A DNA stretch of 64,000 bases, from the NCBI RefSeq assembly GCF_035762065.1, contig NZ_DASTPW010000016.1, positions 1 through 64,000 on the forward strand. The letters are read 5' to 3'. The notes below the pieces were generated by a model. It searched no databases and had not been told where the DNA came from. It saw only the letters and a program-made list of their open reading frames with translations. Source of the DNA: Methylibium sp035762065. Its GTDB lineage: Bacteria > Pseudomonadota > Gammaproteobacteria > Burkholderiales > Burkholderiaceae_C. Within the stretch, counting starts at the first letter, position 1, and each line of letters starts with the position of its first letter. This document shows positions 44,825 to 54,315 of the stretch, in pieces. The translations under genes were made by a program, and so were the position numbers.

Positions 44825-44901
44825 TGGCGCGGCTGGCAGGATTCGAACCCACGACCCCTTGGTTCGTAGCCAAGTACTCTATCCAACTGAGCTACAGCCG
44901 C
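44825..44901 (-). tRNA. tRNA-Arg (anticodon ACG)
   Basis: Read on the minus strand: acceptor GCGGCTG paired with CAGCCGC, D-loop AGCTCAGTTGGATAGAGT, anticodon stem CTTGG/CCAAG with loop CTACGAA (anticodon ACG, inosine-modified in bacteria to read CGU/CGC/CGA), T-loop GGTTCGAATCC and encoded CCA at 44825-44827. Confidence 0.97.
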
Positions 44902-44938
44902 GAAGGCGCGCAGTCTAGCAGAGGCGCATGCGGTCTCT

Positions 44939-46186
44939 TCAGCGCACGCAGGCCGCGGCGCGGTAGCAGCGGGCCGCGGTTGCATCGTCGCGTTCGCGCT
45001 CGGCGAGCGTCGCGAGTTCGAGCCAGGCTTCGCGGCGCAGCGCGGTGTCGAGGTCCTGGCTGTCGGCCGCCTGCTGAAGGAATTGGCTGGCCTTGCCCCA
45101 GATCTCGCGCGCGAGCAGCGCCCGCGCCATCGCCCACGCGAGCGCGCCTTCCTGCGGGCGAGCAAGCTGCGCGGCTTCGAGGCGCGGCAGCCAGTCGGCC
45201 GGGATGCCGCGGGTCGCGCGGGCGAGCGCGATCGCGAGCGCGTCGCGCTCCTCGCGCGGCAGCTCGGTGATGCGTTCCCAGAACGGCCGCAGCCAGGCGC
45301 GCGCTTCTTCGGGCGCGCCCAACGCGAGCAACTGGGCGGAAGCCCGCGTCGCGACGATCACGTCGCGCCGATCGGCCGGATCGAACTCGCGCCACACCGC
45401 GCGCAACTGATCGGCGTCGCGCGCACCGGCGATCGCATCGACGGCCAGGGTGCGCAGCAGCCCCTGCGCCGCGCCGGGCGAGAACGCCTGGTGCTTCGCG
45501 AGCAGCCGTGCCGTCTTCAAGGCCTCGATCGGCTCGCGCGCGAGCCGCGTGGCCTGCAGCTTGAGCCGCAGCGCCTGCGTGCGGCGCGCGACGCCGGGCG
45601 GCAGTTGCTCGATCAATTCGAGCGCGCGCAGCGCATCGCGGTCCTCGAGCGCCCATTCGGCCGCGAGCAGCCGCGCGCCTTCCCCGGCCGCGCGTGCGGT
45701 CGGGCTGCGGCCGGCCCAGTCGAGCGACAAGGCCAGCTCGCGATCGCGGCGCGCGCGATCCTGCAGGCGGTGCAGGCTGCCGGCCGCGAGCAGGTGGCCC
45801 AGCACCGCGAACTCGGCGTCCTGCTTGAGCTCGGGCGTGTCGGACTGGATCGCGACCGCGCGCTGCGCGGCCTTCTCCGCGCGCGCCCAGCGTCCGCCGA
45901 AGTACTGCGCCAGCGCTTCGCGCAGCGCCGACTGCGCAATGCGATCACGCCGCGAGATGCGCCACTCGCGCGCGCGCTGCGGCAGATCGACCAGCAGCCC
46001 GAGCGCGCGCAGCAGCGCATACAGCAGCCCGCAGAACGCGATCAGCCCGACGAGGAAGAGGTTGAACGAAAGATCGAGCCGCCACGGCGCCCAGTAGATC
46101 GTCACCAGGTGATCGTTGCGGCCGAGCAGCGTGGCCGCAAGGATCGCGCAGGCCGCGAGCAGCAGCAGCCAGACCAGCGCGCGCAA
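44939..46186 (-). CDS. hemY: HemY-type membrane protein of the haem biosynthesis operon
   Basis: A 415-residue protein of the proteobacterial HemY family, which is different from protoporphyrinogen oxidase HemY of Gram-positives. Two N-terminal membrane segments (~4-20 and ~40-62: LVWLLLLAACAILAATLLG and FNLFLVGLIAFCGLLYALLR) precede a tetratricopeptide-like helical domain. No ATG or GTG fits; a TTG at 46186 preceded by GAGGACG on the minus strand is the best start. It is the last gene of hemC-D-X-Y and is thought to support haem synthesis. Confidence 0.88.
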   Translation of the reverse strand: MRALVWLLLLAACAILAATLLGRNDHLVTIYWAPWRLDLSFNLFLVGLIAFCGLLYALLRALGLLVDLPQRAREWRISRRDRIAQSALREALAQYFGGRWARAEKAAQRAVAIQSDTPELKQDAEFAVLGHLLAAGSLHRLQDRARRDRELALSLDWAGRSPTARAAGEGARLLAAEWALEDRDALRALELIEQLPPGVARRTQALRLKLQATRLAREPIEALKTARLLAKHQAFSPGAAQGLLRTLAVDAIAGARDADQLRAVWREFDPADRRDVIVATRASAQLLALGAPEEARAWLRPFWERITELPREERDALAIALARATRGIPADWLPRLEAAQLARPQEGALAWAMARALLAREIWGKASQFLQQAADSQDLDTALRREAWLELATLAERERDDATAARCYRAAACVR

Positions 46187-46205
46187 GCTCGTCCTCGCTC
46201 GCGCG

Positions 46206-47348
46206 TCAGCGGCCGACGCCGGCGGCGGCCAGCGTCGCGAGCGTCTCGTCGGGCCGCGGCACCGCGGCCTGCTTGGCCTGCTGGGCGACGCCACGCAGCA
46301 GCTCGGCGACGAGCATCGTCTTGCGCATGCCACGGTCGAAGTGCGCTTCGAGCGCGGCGAGTGCCGCCTGCACGTCGGCCTGCGCGGCGTCGAACTGGCG
46401 GCTCAGCAGCGCGAGCCGCGCGTTGAGCAGCCGCAGCTTGAGGTTCTCGCGGAGGAACCAGGCCTGCTCGGGCGCGAGCAGCATCGCCTGCGGCTGGTCG
46501 ATGCGGGTCACCCGCACCAGGGCGCGCAATTCGTCGGCGAAGCCGGCCGACCAGATGCGCCAGCGCTCGGCCAGCGGCTCAGGCCACCACGGCCGCGCGC
46601 CGCTTGCGGCGGACGCTGCCGGCGGCGGGGACGCCGCGCCGCGCGCTGGCGGAAGCTTCGGCGCGCTCGCTGCGCGCGCAGCGACCGTCGCCGCATCGGG
46701 CACCAGCAGCGGCAGCTCGTCGACGAGCCGCACCGCTTCGTCGAGCTTGATCGCGAGCGAGGCGATGTCGGCGACGCTCGCGGCCTTGATGCGCTCAAGG
46801 TCGCGGCCGATGGCGCGGCGCGCGGCTTCGAGCCGCGGCTGGTTCAGGCGCTGCAGGCGCTCGTCGGCCGATTTCAGCGCGGCGACCAGTGGCGTCGCGC
46901 TGCCCGTGATCGCGGTCTGCTGCAAGGCGACGCGCACGCCCGCTTCGAGATCGGCCACGACGTTCTCGTCGCGCGAGCGCGAAAGCGACTGGATCAGCTC
47001 GTCGACCTGGCCGCGCTGCGCGCCCACCTCGGCCACGCGCGTGTCGAGCAGCGTGGCCTTCGCGACCGCCTCGCGCGCCAGCACCTGCGACTGGTCGGCG
47101 AGCAGCTTCGCCTGCGCCGCGAGGTTCGCGCTCTCCTGCTGCCGGCGCACCAGCTCCTGCTCGAGCAGCTGCAGGCGCTGCTGGCCCTGCCACGCGACCG
47201 CCAGCGCCACCGCCGCCAGCACCAGCGCGACGATGCCGAGCAGCACGACGAGCTGCCGACGCCGTGCCGCGGCATCGATGCGCGCCGCGACGATGGGCAA
47301 GGCGCTTGCGGCGCTGGGCTGGGGGGTCGCTTCGGCGGGCTCGTTCAC
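46206..47348 (-). CDS. hemX: HemX, uroporphyrinogen-III C-methyltransferase-like membrane protein
   Basis: A 380-residue protein of the HemX/DUF513 family. One membrane segment at ~33-52 (LVVLLGIVALVLAAVALAVA) is followed by a long coiled coil (LQLLEQELVRRQQESANLAA onward) and a periplasmic helical domain. A Pro/Ala/Ser-rich insertion sits at ~225-250. The methyltransferase name is historical; no SAM motif is visible. It lies between hemD and hemY. Confidence 0.9.
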   Translation of the reverse strand: MNEPAEATPQPSAASALPIVAARIDAAARRRQLVVLLGIVALVLAAVALAVAWQGQQRLQLLEQELVRRQQESANLAAQAKLLADQSQVLAREAVAKATLLDTRVAEVGAQRGQVDELIQSLSRSRDENVVADLEAGVRVALQQTAITGSATPLVAALKSADERLQRLNQPRLEAARRAIGRDLERIKAASVADIASLAIKLDEAVRLVDELPLLVPDAATVAARAASAPKLPPARGAASPPPAASAASGARPWWPEPLAERWRIWSAGFADELRALVRVTRIDQPQAMLLAPEQAWFLRENLKLRLLNARLALLSRQFDAAQADVQAALAALEAHFDRGMRKTMLVAELLRGVAQQAKQAAVPRPDETLATLAAAGVGR

Positions 47349-47360
47349 GGGGCGTGGAGT

Positions 47361-48191
47361 TTATCGACGGCCCTGCGAAGCCTCGTGGTCGCGCAGCGCC
47401 TGCAGCACGGCGCCGAAGGTCGGCGGCGCTTCGAACACTTCGACGAAGCCGCAGGCCCGCGCGCGCTCGGCGATGCGCGGATGCGTCGCCAGCGCCGCCG
47501 AGCGGTGCCAGTCGTCGCTGCGGCCCGCGCGGCGCGCGATCGCCTCGCCATGCCCGATCGCCTCGGAGCTGCCGAACAGCCACAGGTGCTGCGCGGGCGC
47601 GTCGAGCGCGCCGTCCCAGCAGCGCGCCTGCGCCGCGTCGAACACCGGCGCGCTGCGCCGGTAGACCGCGAGGCTCGCGACCTCGGCGCCCGCTTCGCGC
47701 CAACGCTCGGCGAGCCACTCGCGGCCCTGGCCGTCCGGCGAATGCGCCTCGCCGGCGGAGTCGCTGGCGCCGCGGACGACGAGCACCGAGCGGCCACGCC
47801 ACGGCCCCTGCCGGCTCAGCACGGCCCACAGACTTTCCGAATCGAACTGCGCCGCGTCCGCCGCGGGCTCGACGATCGCGGCGGCAGGCACGCCTGCCGC
47901 ACGCAGCGCCGCGGCCGTGCCCGGGCCGGGTGCGGCGGCGCGCACGCCTGGCGGCCAGCCGCTACCCGCCGGCTTGGCCGCAAAGAATTGCGCGACCGCG
48001 TTGGCACTGACGAACATCAGGCTCGCCTGCCCGCCGAGCGCCTGCCAGGCGGCAACCACCGGCCGCGCGTCGGCCACCGGCTCGATGCCGATCAACGGCA
48101 AGGCCTCGGCATCAAATCCCGCGGCGCGCAAGCGCTCGACCCAGCCCTGCGCCTGCTCGATCGGGCGCGTGACCAGGACGCGGCGCGTCAT
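47361..48191 (-). CDS. hemD: Uroporphyrinogen-III synthase
   Basis: Cyclises hydroxymethylbilane with inversion of ring D to form uroporphyrinogen III. It has 276 residues and is poorly conserved, as usual for HemD: VLVTRPIEQAQGWVERLRAA at the N-terminus, LMFVSANAVAQFFA, VLVVRGASDSAG, and WLFGSSEAIGHG and the C-terminal ATHPRIAERARACGF. The ATG overlaps the hemC stop (ATGA). Confidence 0.93.
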   Translation of the reverse strand: MTRRVLVTRPIEQAQGWVERLRAAGFDAEALPLIGIEPVADARPVVAAWQALGGQASLMFVSANAVAQFFAAKPAGSGWPPGVRAAAPGPGTAAALRAAGVPAAAIVEPAADAAQFDSESLWAVLSRQGPWRGRSVLVVRGASDSAGEAHSPDGQGREWLAERWREAGAEVASLAVYRRSAPVFDAAQARCWDGALDAPAQHLWLFGSSEAIGHGEAIARRAGRSDDWHRSAALATHPRIAERARACGFVEVFEAPPTFGAVLQALRDHEASQGRR

Positions 48192-49147
48192 CGCAGCGTC
48201 GCGAGCAGCGCTTCGCCGCCGTCTGCGCGCAGCGCGTCCGCGACCGCGAGGCCCAGCGCTTCGGCGGCGGCGGTGTCGGCCACCGCGGCGTGCTGCTCGG
48301 CACGTACCAGCGTCGGCTCGGCAGCCTCGGGCGCGCCCAGGGCGGCGGCCAGGTGCAGCCGGCCATCGGCCGTCCAGCTTGCGTGCGCGGCCAGCGGCAT
48401 GCTGCAACTGCCGCCCAGGGCCCGCGAGACCGCGCGCTCGGCATGCACCGCAAGCCAGCTCGGCCGGTGCGTCAGCGCCTGCAGCGCCTGCCACAGCGCG
48501 GGGCAGCGCTCGGGCGCGTCGGCGCGCACCTCGATGCCGAGCGCGCCCTGCCCGGCAGCGGGCAGCATCTCGGTGGGTTCGAAGACGCCGCGGATGCGCT
48601 CTGCCAGGCCCAGCCGCTTCAAGCCGGCCGCGGCGAGCACGATCGCGTCGTACTGGCCCTCGTCGAGCTTGCGCAGCCGCGTGTCGAGGTTGCCGCGCAG
48701 CGGCTCGATGCGCAGGTCAGGGCGGCGCGCGCGCAGCTGCGAAAGGCGCCGCAGGCTCGAGGTGCCGACCACCGCGCCGGCCGGCAGCGCCGCCAGGTCG
48801 GGGTGGCGCGGCGAGACCCAGGCGTCGCGCGGGTCCTCGCGTTCCAGCACCGCGGCCAGCACGAAGCCGGCCGGCAGGTCCATCGGCACGTCCTTCAGCG
48901 AGTGCACCGCGAGCTGCGCCTCGCCGGCCTCGAGCGCGGTCTCGAGTTCCTTGACGAACAGGCCCTTGCCGCCGACCTTGGACAGCGTGCGGTCGAGGAT
49001 CTGGTCGCCCCGGGTCGTCATGCCCAGCAGCTCGACGCCCGAGGCCAGCCGCGCTTCGAGCAGCGCCTTCACATGCCGCGCCTGCCACAGCGCCAGGCGG
49101 CTCTCGCGCGTCGCGATGATCCAGGGGCGCGGGCTGGTCGGCGTCAT
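48188..49147 (-). CDS. hemC: Porphobilinogen deaminase (hydroxymethylbilane synthase)
   Basis: Polymerises four porphobilinogen molecules using a dipyrromethane cofactor. It has 319 residues. Visible signatures: ATRESRLALWQARHVKALLE, FVKELETALEAGEAQLAVHS, LKDVP, GTSSLRRLSQLRARRPDL, NLDTRLRKLDEGQYDAIVLA and the cofactor-bearing Cys in ALGGSCSMPLAAHA. It is the first gene of hemC-D-X-Y and is divergent from ppc. Confidence 0.97.
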   Translation of the reverse strand: MTPTSPRPWIIATRESRLALWQARHVKALLEARLASGVELLGMTTRGDQILDRTLSKVGGKGLFVKELETALEAGEAQLAVHSLKDVPMDLPAGFVLAAVLEREDPRDAWVSPRHPDLAALPAGAVVGTSSLRRLSQLRARRPDLRIEPLRGNLDTRLRKLDEGQYDAIVLAAAGLKRLGLAERIRGVFEPTEMLPAAGQGALGIEVRADAPERCPALWQALQALTHRPSWLAVHAERAVSRALGGSCSMPLAAHASWTADGRLHLAAALGAPEAAEPTLVRAEQHAAVADTAAAEALGLAVADALRADGGEALLATLR

Positions 49148-49275
49148 CGGTCGATGCTAGCAGCGGCTCTTTTGGCAGCGGGCCTGCGAACTGCGGTCCG
49201 GTTCGTCGGCATCATCCGCCGCGGTCGTGGCATGCGCGGTGCTTGCCTTCGCCCGCCCGCACTTCCCGCCTCGCC

Positions 49276-52086
49276 ATGCCCAGCAAAGCCGCCCCGAAGA
49301 AGACGAACAAGAACGACGAGAAGGATCGTCCGCTGGTCGAGGACATCCGGCTGCTCGGCCGCATCCTCGGCGACGTGATCCGCGAGCAGGAGGGCGCGGG
49401 CGAGTTCGAGCTGATCGAGCGCATCCGCCGGCTCGCGGTCGCCTTCCGCCTCAAGCGCGACGCGAAGGCCGGCCACGACCTGGACCGGCTGCTGAAGAAC
49501 CTGTCGGTCGACCAGGCGGTCTCGGTGCTGCGCGCGTTCAGCTACTTCTCGCACCTGGCCAACATCGCCGAGGACCGCCATCACGTGCGTCGCCGCAGCC
49601 ACCACGAGCGGCTCGGCCACATGCAGGAAGGCTCGCTCGCGATGAGCTTCGAGCGCCTCGCGCGCGCCGGCGTGCGTGCGAGCGAGATCGCCGAGGCGCT
49701 GGGGCGCGCGCACATCTCGCCGGTGCTGACCGCCCACCCCACCGAAGTGCAGCGCCAGAGCATCCTCGCGGCCGAGCGCGCGCTGGCCGAGCTGATCGCC
49801 GAGCGCGACGGCCTCGCGACCGAGCGCGAATGCGCGGCCAACGAACGCGCGCTGCGCGCCCGCGTCACCCAGCTGTGGCAGACGCGGCTGCTGCGCACCT
49901 CGAAGCTGAGCGTCGCCAACGAGATCGACAACGCGCTGTCGTACTACCAGAGCACCTTCCTGCGCGAGATCCCGAAGCTCTATGCCGAGCTCGAAGAGCG
50001 TCTCGCCGGCTTCGAGATCGCGCCCTTCTTCCGCATGGGCAACTGGATCGGCGGCGATCGCGACGGCAACCCCAACGTCGTCGCCGCGACGCTGCGGCTC
50101 GCGGTGGCGCGCCACGTCGAGACGGTGCTGCGCTTCTACCTGACCGAGGTGCATCTGCTCGGCAGCGAGCTGTCGATGTCCGCGATGCTGGTGCCGGTGA
50201 CGCCCGAGCTCGCGGCGCTGGCCGAGCGCTCGGGTGACGACAGCGAGCACCGCATCGACGAGCCCTACCGGCGCGCGCTGATCGGCGTCTATGCGCGGCT
50301 CGCCGCGACGCTTTCGCAGCTGACCGGCACCGAGGCGCTGCGCCACGCGATCGCACCGACCACCGCCTATGCCGGCGCGCACGAGCTGCTGGCCGACCTG
50401 CGCATCGTCGAAGCGTCGCTCGCCTCGCACTTCGGCAACGCGCTCGCCGCGACGCGCCTCGCGCCGCTGATCCGCGCGGTGCAGGTCTTCGGCTTCCATC
50501 TCGCGACCATCGACCTGCGGCAGAGCTCCGACCAGCACGAGGCCGTCGTCGCCGAGCTGCTGGCCACCGCGCGCATCGAAGCGGACTACGCCGCCTTGAG
50601 CGAGGCCGGAAAGATCAAAAGGCTGCTCGCGGTGCTGAACGACGCGCGCGGCCTGCAGGTGCGAGGCGCCGTCTACAGCGAGCGGGCGCGCGGCGAGCTG
50701 GCGATCTTCGAGGCCGCCTGCGAGCTGCGCAGGACGGTCGGCAGGCAGACGATCCGCCACGCGATCATCAGCCACACCGAGACGGTCTCCGACCTGCTCG
50801 AGGTGCTGTTGCTGCAAAAGGAGTGCGGGCTGCTGCAGGGCACGCTCGACGACGACGCGCGCGCCGACCTGATCGTCGTGCCGCTGTTCGAGACCATCGG
50901 CGACCTGCGCCGGGCCGCGACGATCATGCGGGAGTTCTATGCGCTGCCGGGCGTGCTGGCGATGATCGCGCGCGGCGCACCCGACGGCTGGCGCGAGCAG
51001 GACGTGATGCTCGGCTACTCCGACAGCAACAAGGACGGCGGCTTCTTCACCAGCAACTGGGAGCTGTACCGCGCGGAGATCGCGCTGGTCGAACTGTTCG
51101 AGCCCTTGCGGCGCGAGCACGGCATCACGCTGCGGCTGTTCCACGGCCGCGGCGGGACCGTGGGGCGCGGCGGCGGGCCCAGCTACCAGGCCATCCTCGC
51201 CCAGCCGCCGGGCACGGTGAACGGCCAGATCCGCCTCACCGAGCAGGGCGAGGTGATCGCCTCGAAGTATGCGAACCCTGACATCGGCCGGCGCAACCTG
51301 GAGACGCTCGTCGCCGCCACGCTGGAGGCGACGCTGCTGCCCGTCAAGCGCGGCGTGCCGAAGCTCTTCCTCGACAGCGCCGACGAACTCTCGTCGCTGT
51401 CGATGGCGGCCTACCGCAGGCTCGTCTACGAAACGCCCGGCTTCGCCGACTACTTCTTCGCCGCGACGCCGATCCGCGAGATCGCCGAGCTGAACATCGG
51501 CTCGCGCCCTGCGTCGCGCAAGTCGACGCGCGCGATCGAGGACCTGCGCGCGATCCCCTGGGGCTTCAGCTGGGGCCAGTGCCGCATCGCGCTGCCGGGC
51601 TGGTACGGCTTCGGTTCGGCGATCGAGGCCTTCCTCGGCCGCGACGCGGCGCGCCGCAAGGAGCGGCTCGCGCTCCTGCAGCGCATGCATGCGCAATGGC
51701 CGTTCTTCGGCACGCTGCTGTCGAACATCGACATGGTGCTCGCCAAGAGCGACCTCGGCCTCGCGACCCGCTATCTGGAGCTGGTGCCCGACAAGCGCGC
51801 GGCGAAGAAGATCTTCGCGGCGATCGAGGCCGAGTGGCAGCGCACCGACGCGGCGCTGGCCCTGATCACCGGCCAGCCGAAGCGGCTCGCGGCCAACCCC
51901 TCGCTCGCGCGTTCGATCGAGCACCGGCTGCCCTACCTGGATCCGCTGAACCACTTGCAGGTCGAGCTCATGCGCAGGCACCGCGCCCATGCGGCGGCGG
52001 GCAACGCGGAGCAGGAAGCGCGGGTGCGGCGCGGCATCCACATGTCGATCAACGGGGTCGCGGCGGGCCTGCGCAATTCGGGCTAG
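49276..52086 (+). CDS. ppc: Phosphoenolpyruvate carboxylase
   Basis: Carboxylates phosphoenolpyruvate to oxaloacetate to refill the citric acid cycle. It has 936 residues, normal for bacteria. Catalytic regions: VLTAHPTEVQRQSILA (His near ~155), GGDRDGNPNV, DLRQSSDQHE, MLGYSDSNKDGGFFTSNWEL (the Lys signature) and FHGRGGTVGRGGGPSY. It ends in the family-typical INGVAAGLRNSG. ATG 49276 is chosen; an in-frame GTG lies 33 bases upstream. It faces hemC, as in many betaproteobacteria. Confidence 0.97.
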   Translation: MPSKAAPKKTNKNDEKDRPLVEDIRLLGRILGDVIREQEGAGEFELIERIRRLAVAFRLKRDAKAGHDLDRLLKNLSVDQAVSVLRAFSYFSHLANIAEDRHHVRRRSHHERLGHMQEGSLAMSFERLARAGVRASEIAEALGRAHISPVLTAHPTEVQRQSILAAERALAELIAERDGLATERECAANERALRARVTQLWQTRLLRTSKLSVANEIDNALSYYQSTFLREIPKLYAELEERLAGFEIAPFFRMGNWIGGDRDGNPNVVAATLRLAVARHVETVLRFYLTEVHLLGSELSMSAMLVPVTPELAALAERSGDDSEHRIDEPYRRALIGVYARLAATLSQLTGTEALRHAIAPTTAYAGAHELLADLRIVEASLASHFGNALAATRLAPLIRAVQVFGFHLATIDLRQSSDQHEAVVAELLATARIEADYAALSEAGKIKRLLAVLNDARGLQVRGAVYSERARGELAIFEAACELRRTVGRQTIRHAIISHTETVSDLLEVLLLQKECGLLQGTLDDDARADLIVVPLFETIGDLRRAATIMREFYALPGVLAMIARGAPDGWREQDVMLGYSDSNKDGGFFTSNWELYRAEIALVELFEPLRREHGITLRLFHGRGGTVGRGGGPSYQAILAQPPGTVNGQIRLTEQGEVIASKYANPDIGRRNLETLVAATLEATLLPVKRGVPKLFLDSADELSSLSMAAYRRLVYETPGFADYFFAATPIREIAELNIGSRPASRKSTRAIEDLRAIPWGFSWGQCRIALPGWYGFGSAIEAFLGRDAARRKERLALLQRMHAQWPFFGTLLSNIDMVLAKSDLGLATRYLELVPDKRAAKKIFAAIEAEWQRTDAALALITGQPKRLAANPSLARSIEHRLPYLDPLNHLQVELMRRHRAHAAAGNAEQEARVRRGIHMSINGVAAGLRNSG

Positions 52087-52144
52087 GCGCGACGGGGCGG
52101 GCGCGCGCCTTGCCCCTGCGTCGGAATCGCTCTCGCCGCGTCCG

Positions 52145-53149
52145 ATGCAGAACTCTCGCTACACCCAACTCGACGGCTGGCGCGGCATCAGCATCCTGCT
52201 GGTGCTAGCCGCCCACCTCCTGCCGCTCGGGCCGAAAGCGCTGCGTGCCAACGAAGCGGCGGGGATGGCCGGCATGGCGATCTTCTTCACGCTGTCCGGC
52301 TTCCTGATCACCACCTTCTTGCTGAAGCGCCCGGCGGTGCTGGACTTCCTGGCGCGTCGCTTCTTCCGCATCGTGCCGCTGGTGTGGCTGGTCGCGGCGA
52401 TCGCGCTGGCGGTGTTCGACGGCACCGCCGAGCAGCTGTTGGCGCACCTGTTCTTCTACGCGAACCTGCCGCCGTTCCAGTTGATCGACGCGACCGCGCC
52501 GCTGTGGAGCGTGTGCGTCGAGGTGCAGTTCTACGTCGGCATCGCCTTGCTGTACGCGGCCTTCGGCGTGCGCGGGCTGTGGCTCGTGCCGGTGCTGGCG
52601 CTCTTCTTCACGCTGCTGCGCTTCGATGCCGGCCTCGTCGACAACATCGTGACCTGGGCGCGCGTCGACGAGATCCTCGCCGGCTGCTGCGTGGCGCTCG
52701 CCTTGCACCGCTGGCCGAAGCTGCACGACGACGAAGGCCTGCGCCGCAAGGCGGTGCTGGCGCGATGGCTGCTGCTGCCCCTGTTCGTCGCCTCCTGCCA
52801 CCCGTCGATGCCGTTCGGCTTCTCGCTGCTGCGGCCGTACGCGACGGCCGCGCTGGTCGCGACGACGCTGCTCGCGCCGGTGGGCCTGCTGGAGTCGCGC
52901 CGGCTCGCCTACGTCGCCGCCATCTCGTTCGCGCTGTACGTGATCCATCCGCTGCTGGTGCACAGCCCCCTTGGATCGGGGGATACGCTGGAGCGCTATG
53001 CGAAAAGGCCGCTGCTGATCGCGGTGCTGTGGGCGCTGGCCCACCTCTCGACCTTCCACTTCGAGCGACACTGGATTCGCCTCGGCCACTGGCTCGGGCG
53101 GCGTTTCGGCAGCGGGCGGCAGCCCGCGCTCGAAGCGCGCCGCACCTGA
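52145..53149 (+). CDS. Acyltransferase-3 family membrane protein
   Basis: A 334-residue polytopic membrane protein of the Acyl_transf_3 (NodX/OafA/WecH-like) family that O-acylates sugars or lipids. The N-terminal signature is RYTQLDGWRGISILLVLAAH with the catalytic-type His, then FFTLSGFLITTFLLKRP and RRFFRIVPLVWLV. About nine to ten hydrophobic helices follow. The substrate is unknown; the next gene encodes a DUF1996 lipoprotein, which may act on the same surface polymer. Confidence 0.88.
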   Translation: MQNSRYTQLDGWRGISILLVLAAHLLPLGPKALRANEAAGMAGMAIFFTLSGFLITTFLLKRPAVLDFLARRFFRIVPLVWLVAAIALAVFDGTAEQLLAHLFFYANLPPFQLIDATAPLWSVCVEVQFYVGIALLYAAFGVRGLWLVPVLALFFTLLRFDAGLVDNIVTWARVDEILAGCCVALALHRWPKLHDDEGLRRKAVLARWLLLPLFVASCHPSMPFGFSLLRPYATAALVATTLLAPVGLLESRRLAYVAAISFALYVIHPLLVHSPLGSGDTLERYAKRPLLIAVLWALAHLSTFHFERHWIRLGHWLGRRFGSGRQPALEARRT

Positions 53150-53226
53150 GACGCCGACGGCCGCACGCGCCGGCGGAACCTCGCCGGCGCCGTGCCACGA
53201 ACGAAGCTTCGCGAGGAACGCCCACC

Positions 53227-54234
53227 ATGAACCGACCCGCCTTGCCGCCTCGAAGCCGTCTCGCCTGGGCCATGCTGGCCGCCGCGGGCATCGCGCTCGC
53301 GTCGTGCGGCGCCGCGCCATCGTCGAGGGACGGGGCCGCCGACGCGCTGCCCTATGTCGACGCGAGCCGCCTGCCGCCGGCCGATCCGGGCAAGTCGGGC
53401 CGGCTGATCAGCAAGACCGGCGAGCAGCCCTACCGCGATCCGGACGGCATGGGCGCCTTCCGCACGGTGTGCCGCTACAGCCACATGAACTTCGACGATC
53501 CGCTCGTCTACCCCGGGCAGCCCGGCAAGAGCCATCTGCACGTGTTCTTCGGCAATGCGGGCGTGGACGGCAACAGCACGCCCGAGTCGATCCGGGAGCG
53601 CGGCAACAGCACCTGCCGCGGCGGCACCGTCAACCGCAGCGGCTACTGGGTGCCGGCGATCATCGACACGCGGGATGGACGGCCGGTCGTGCCCGCCAGC
53701 GAGCACGACTTCTATTACAAGACCGGCTACCACCTCTTCGGCCAGGACGCGAAGGTGAGGCCCTTTCCGGTCGGCTTCCGCATGATCGCCGGCGACTCGA
53801 AGAGCCGCGAGCCGCAACGCAACGTCGGCCACTTCGAGTGCAAGGGACGCAAGTCGGACACCTTGCCCGATTGCCCGAACGGCGAGCTGCGGCAGATCGT
53901 CGAGTTCCCGCAGTGCTGGGACGGCGTGAACCTCGACAGCCCCGATCACCGCAGCCACGTGGTCTATGCGCGCAACGGGCAATGCCCGAAGTCGCATCCG
54001 GTGCACTTCCCGCAGGTCACCTACATCATCAAGTACCAGGTGCCTGCCTCGGGCTCGGCGAGCTGGCGGCTGAGCAGCGACCTGGCCGGCGCGCCGGCCG
54101 GCAGCTCCAACCACGGCGACTGGGTCAACGGCTGGGAGCAGGAGGTGATGGACACCTTCGTCGAGCGCGTGGTGAGCAAGGGCCTCTCGGCGGGCTCGCA
54201 CATCGTCGGCGACGGCCGGGTGATTTATTACTGA
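53227..54234 (+). CDS. DUF1996-domain lipoprotein
   Basis: A 335-residue protein. The N-terminal signal peptide ends in a lipobox-like LASCGA (Cys at ~27), suggesting a lipid-anchored periplasmic or outer-membrane protein. Residues ~70-320 form a DUF1996 domain: VCRYSHMNFDDPLVYPGQPG, KSHLHVFFGNAGVDG, YWVPAIIDTRDGRPV, HRSHVVYARNGQCPKSHPVH and FPQVTYIIKY. The domain is common in fungi and actinobacteria and less so in proteobacteria; its activity is unknown, although conserved His and Asp suggest a metal site. The repeat copy starts directly after its stop. Confidence 0.88.
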   Translation: MNRPALPPRSRLAWAMLAAAGIALASCGAAPSSRDGAADALPYVDASRLPPADPGKSGRLISKTGEQPYRDPDGMGAFRTVCRYSHMNFDDPLVYPGQPGKSHLHVFFGNAGVDGNSTPESIRERGNSTCRGGTVNRSGYWVPAIIDTRDGRPVVPASEHDFYYKTGYHLFGQDAKVRPFPVGFRMIAGDSKSREPQRNVGHFECKGRKSDTLPDCPNGELRQIVEFPQCWDGVNLDSPDHRSHVVYARNGQCPKSHPVHFPQVTYIIKYQVPASGSASWRLSSDLAGAPAGSSNHGDWVNGWEQEVMDTFVERVVSKGLSAGSHIVGDGRVIYY

Positions 54235-54315
54235 CCACCCCGTTGCGGCTTCGCCGCTCCCCTCAAGGGGCGCCGCTGGCGGCCCGGCGGAGCCCGATCC
54301 GCGGCGGCTACTCGG
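54235..54315 (+). repeat. Palindrome-rich intergenic repeat, copy 1
   Basis: Begins the base after the DUF1996 stop codon and runs into the last codons of the convergent ZIP gene, whose stop (54308-54310) lies inside it. It matches the reverse complement of 36481-36566 at about 85% by eye, sharing CCACCCC, GTTGCG, CGCTCCCC and the GATCCGCGGCGGCT end. Confidence 0.75.

Noticed and set aside
44645..45270. Open frames with RGWQDSNPRPLGS and ARLAGFEPTTPW
   Set aside because: They read through the tRNA-Arg gene; not real proteins.
46116..49160. 1,014-codon plus-strand frame opposite hemC-hemD-hemX
   Set aside because: Shadow frame with low-complexity Arg/Ala/Ser composition; the hem genes on the other strand are clear.
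49144..52041. 965-codon open frame on the minus strand opposite ppc
   Set aside because: Antisense shadow of a high-GC gene; composition is Arg/Gln/Val/Leu-rich with no domain, and ppc is unambiguous.
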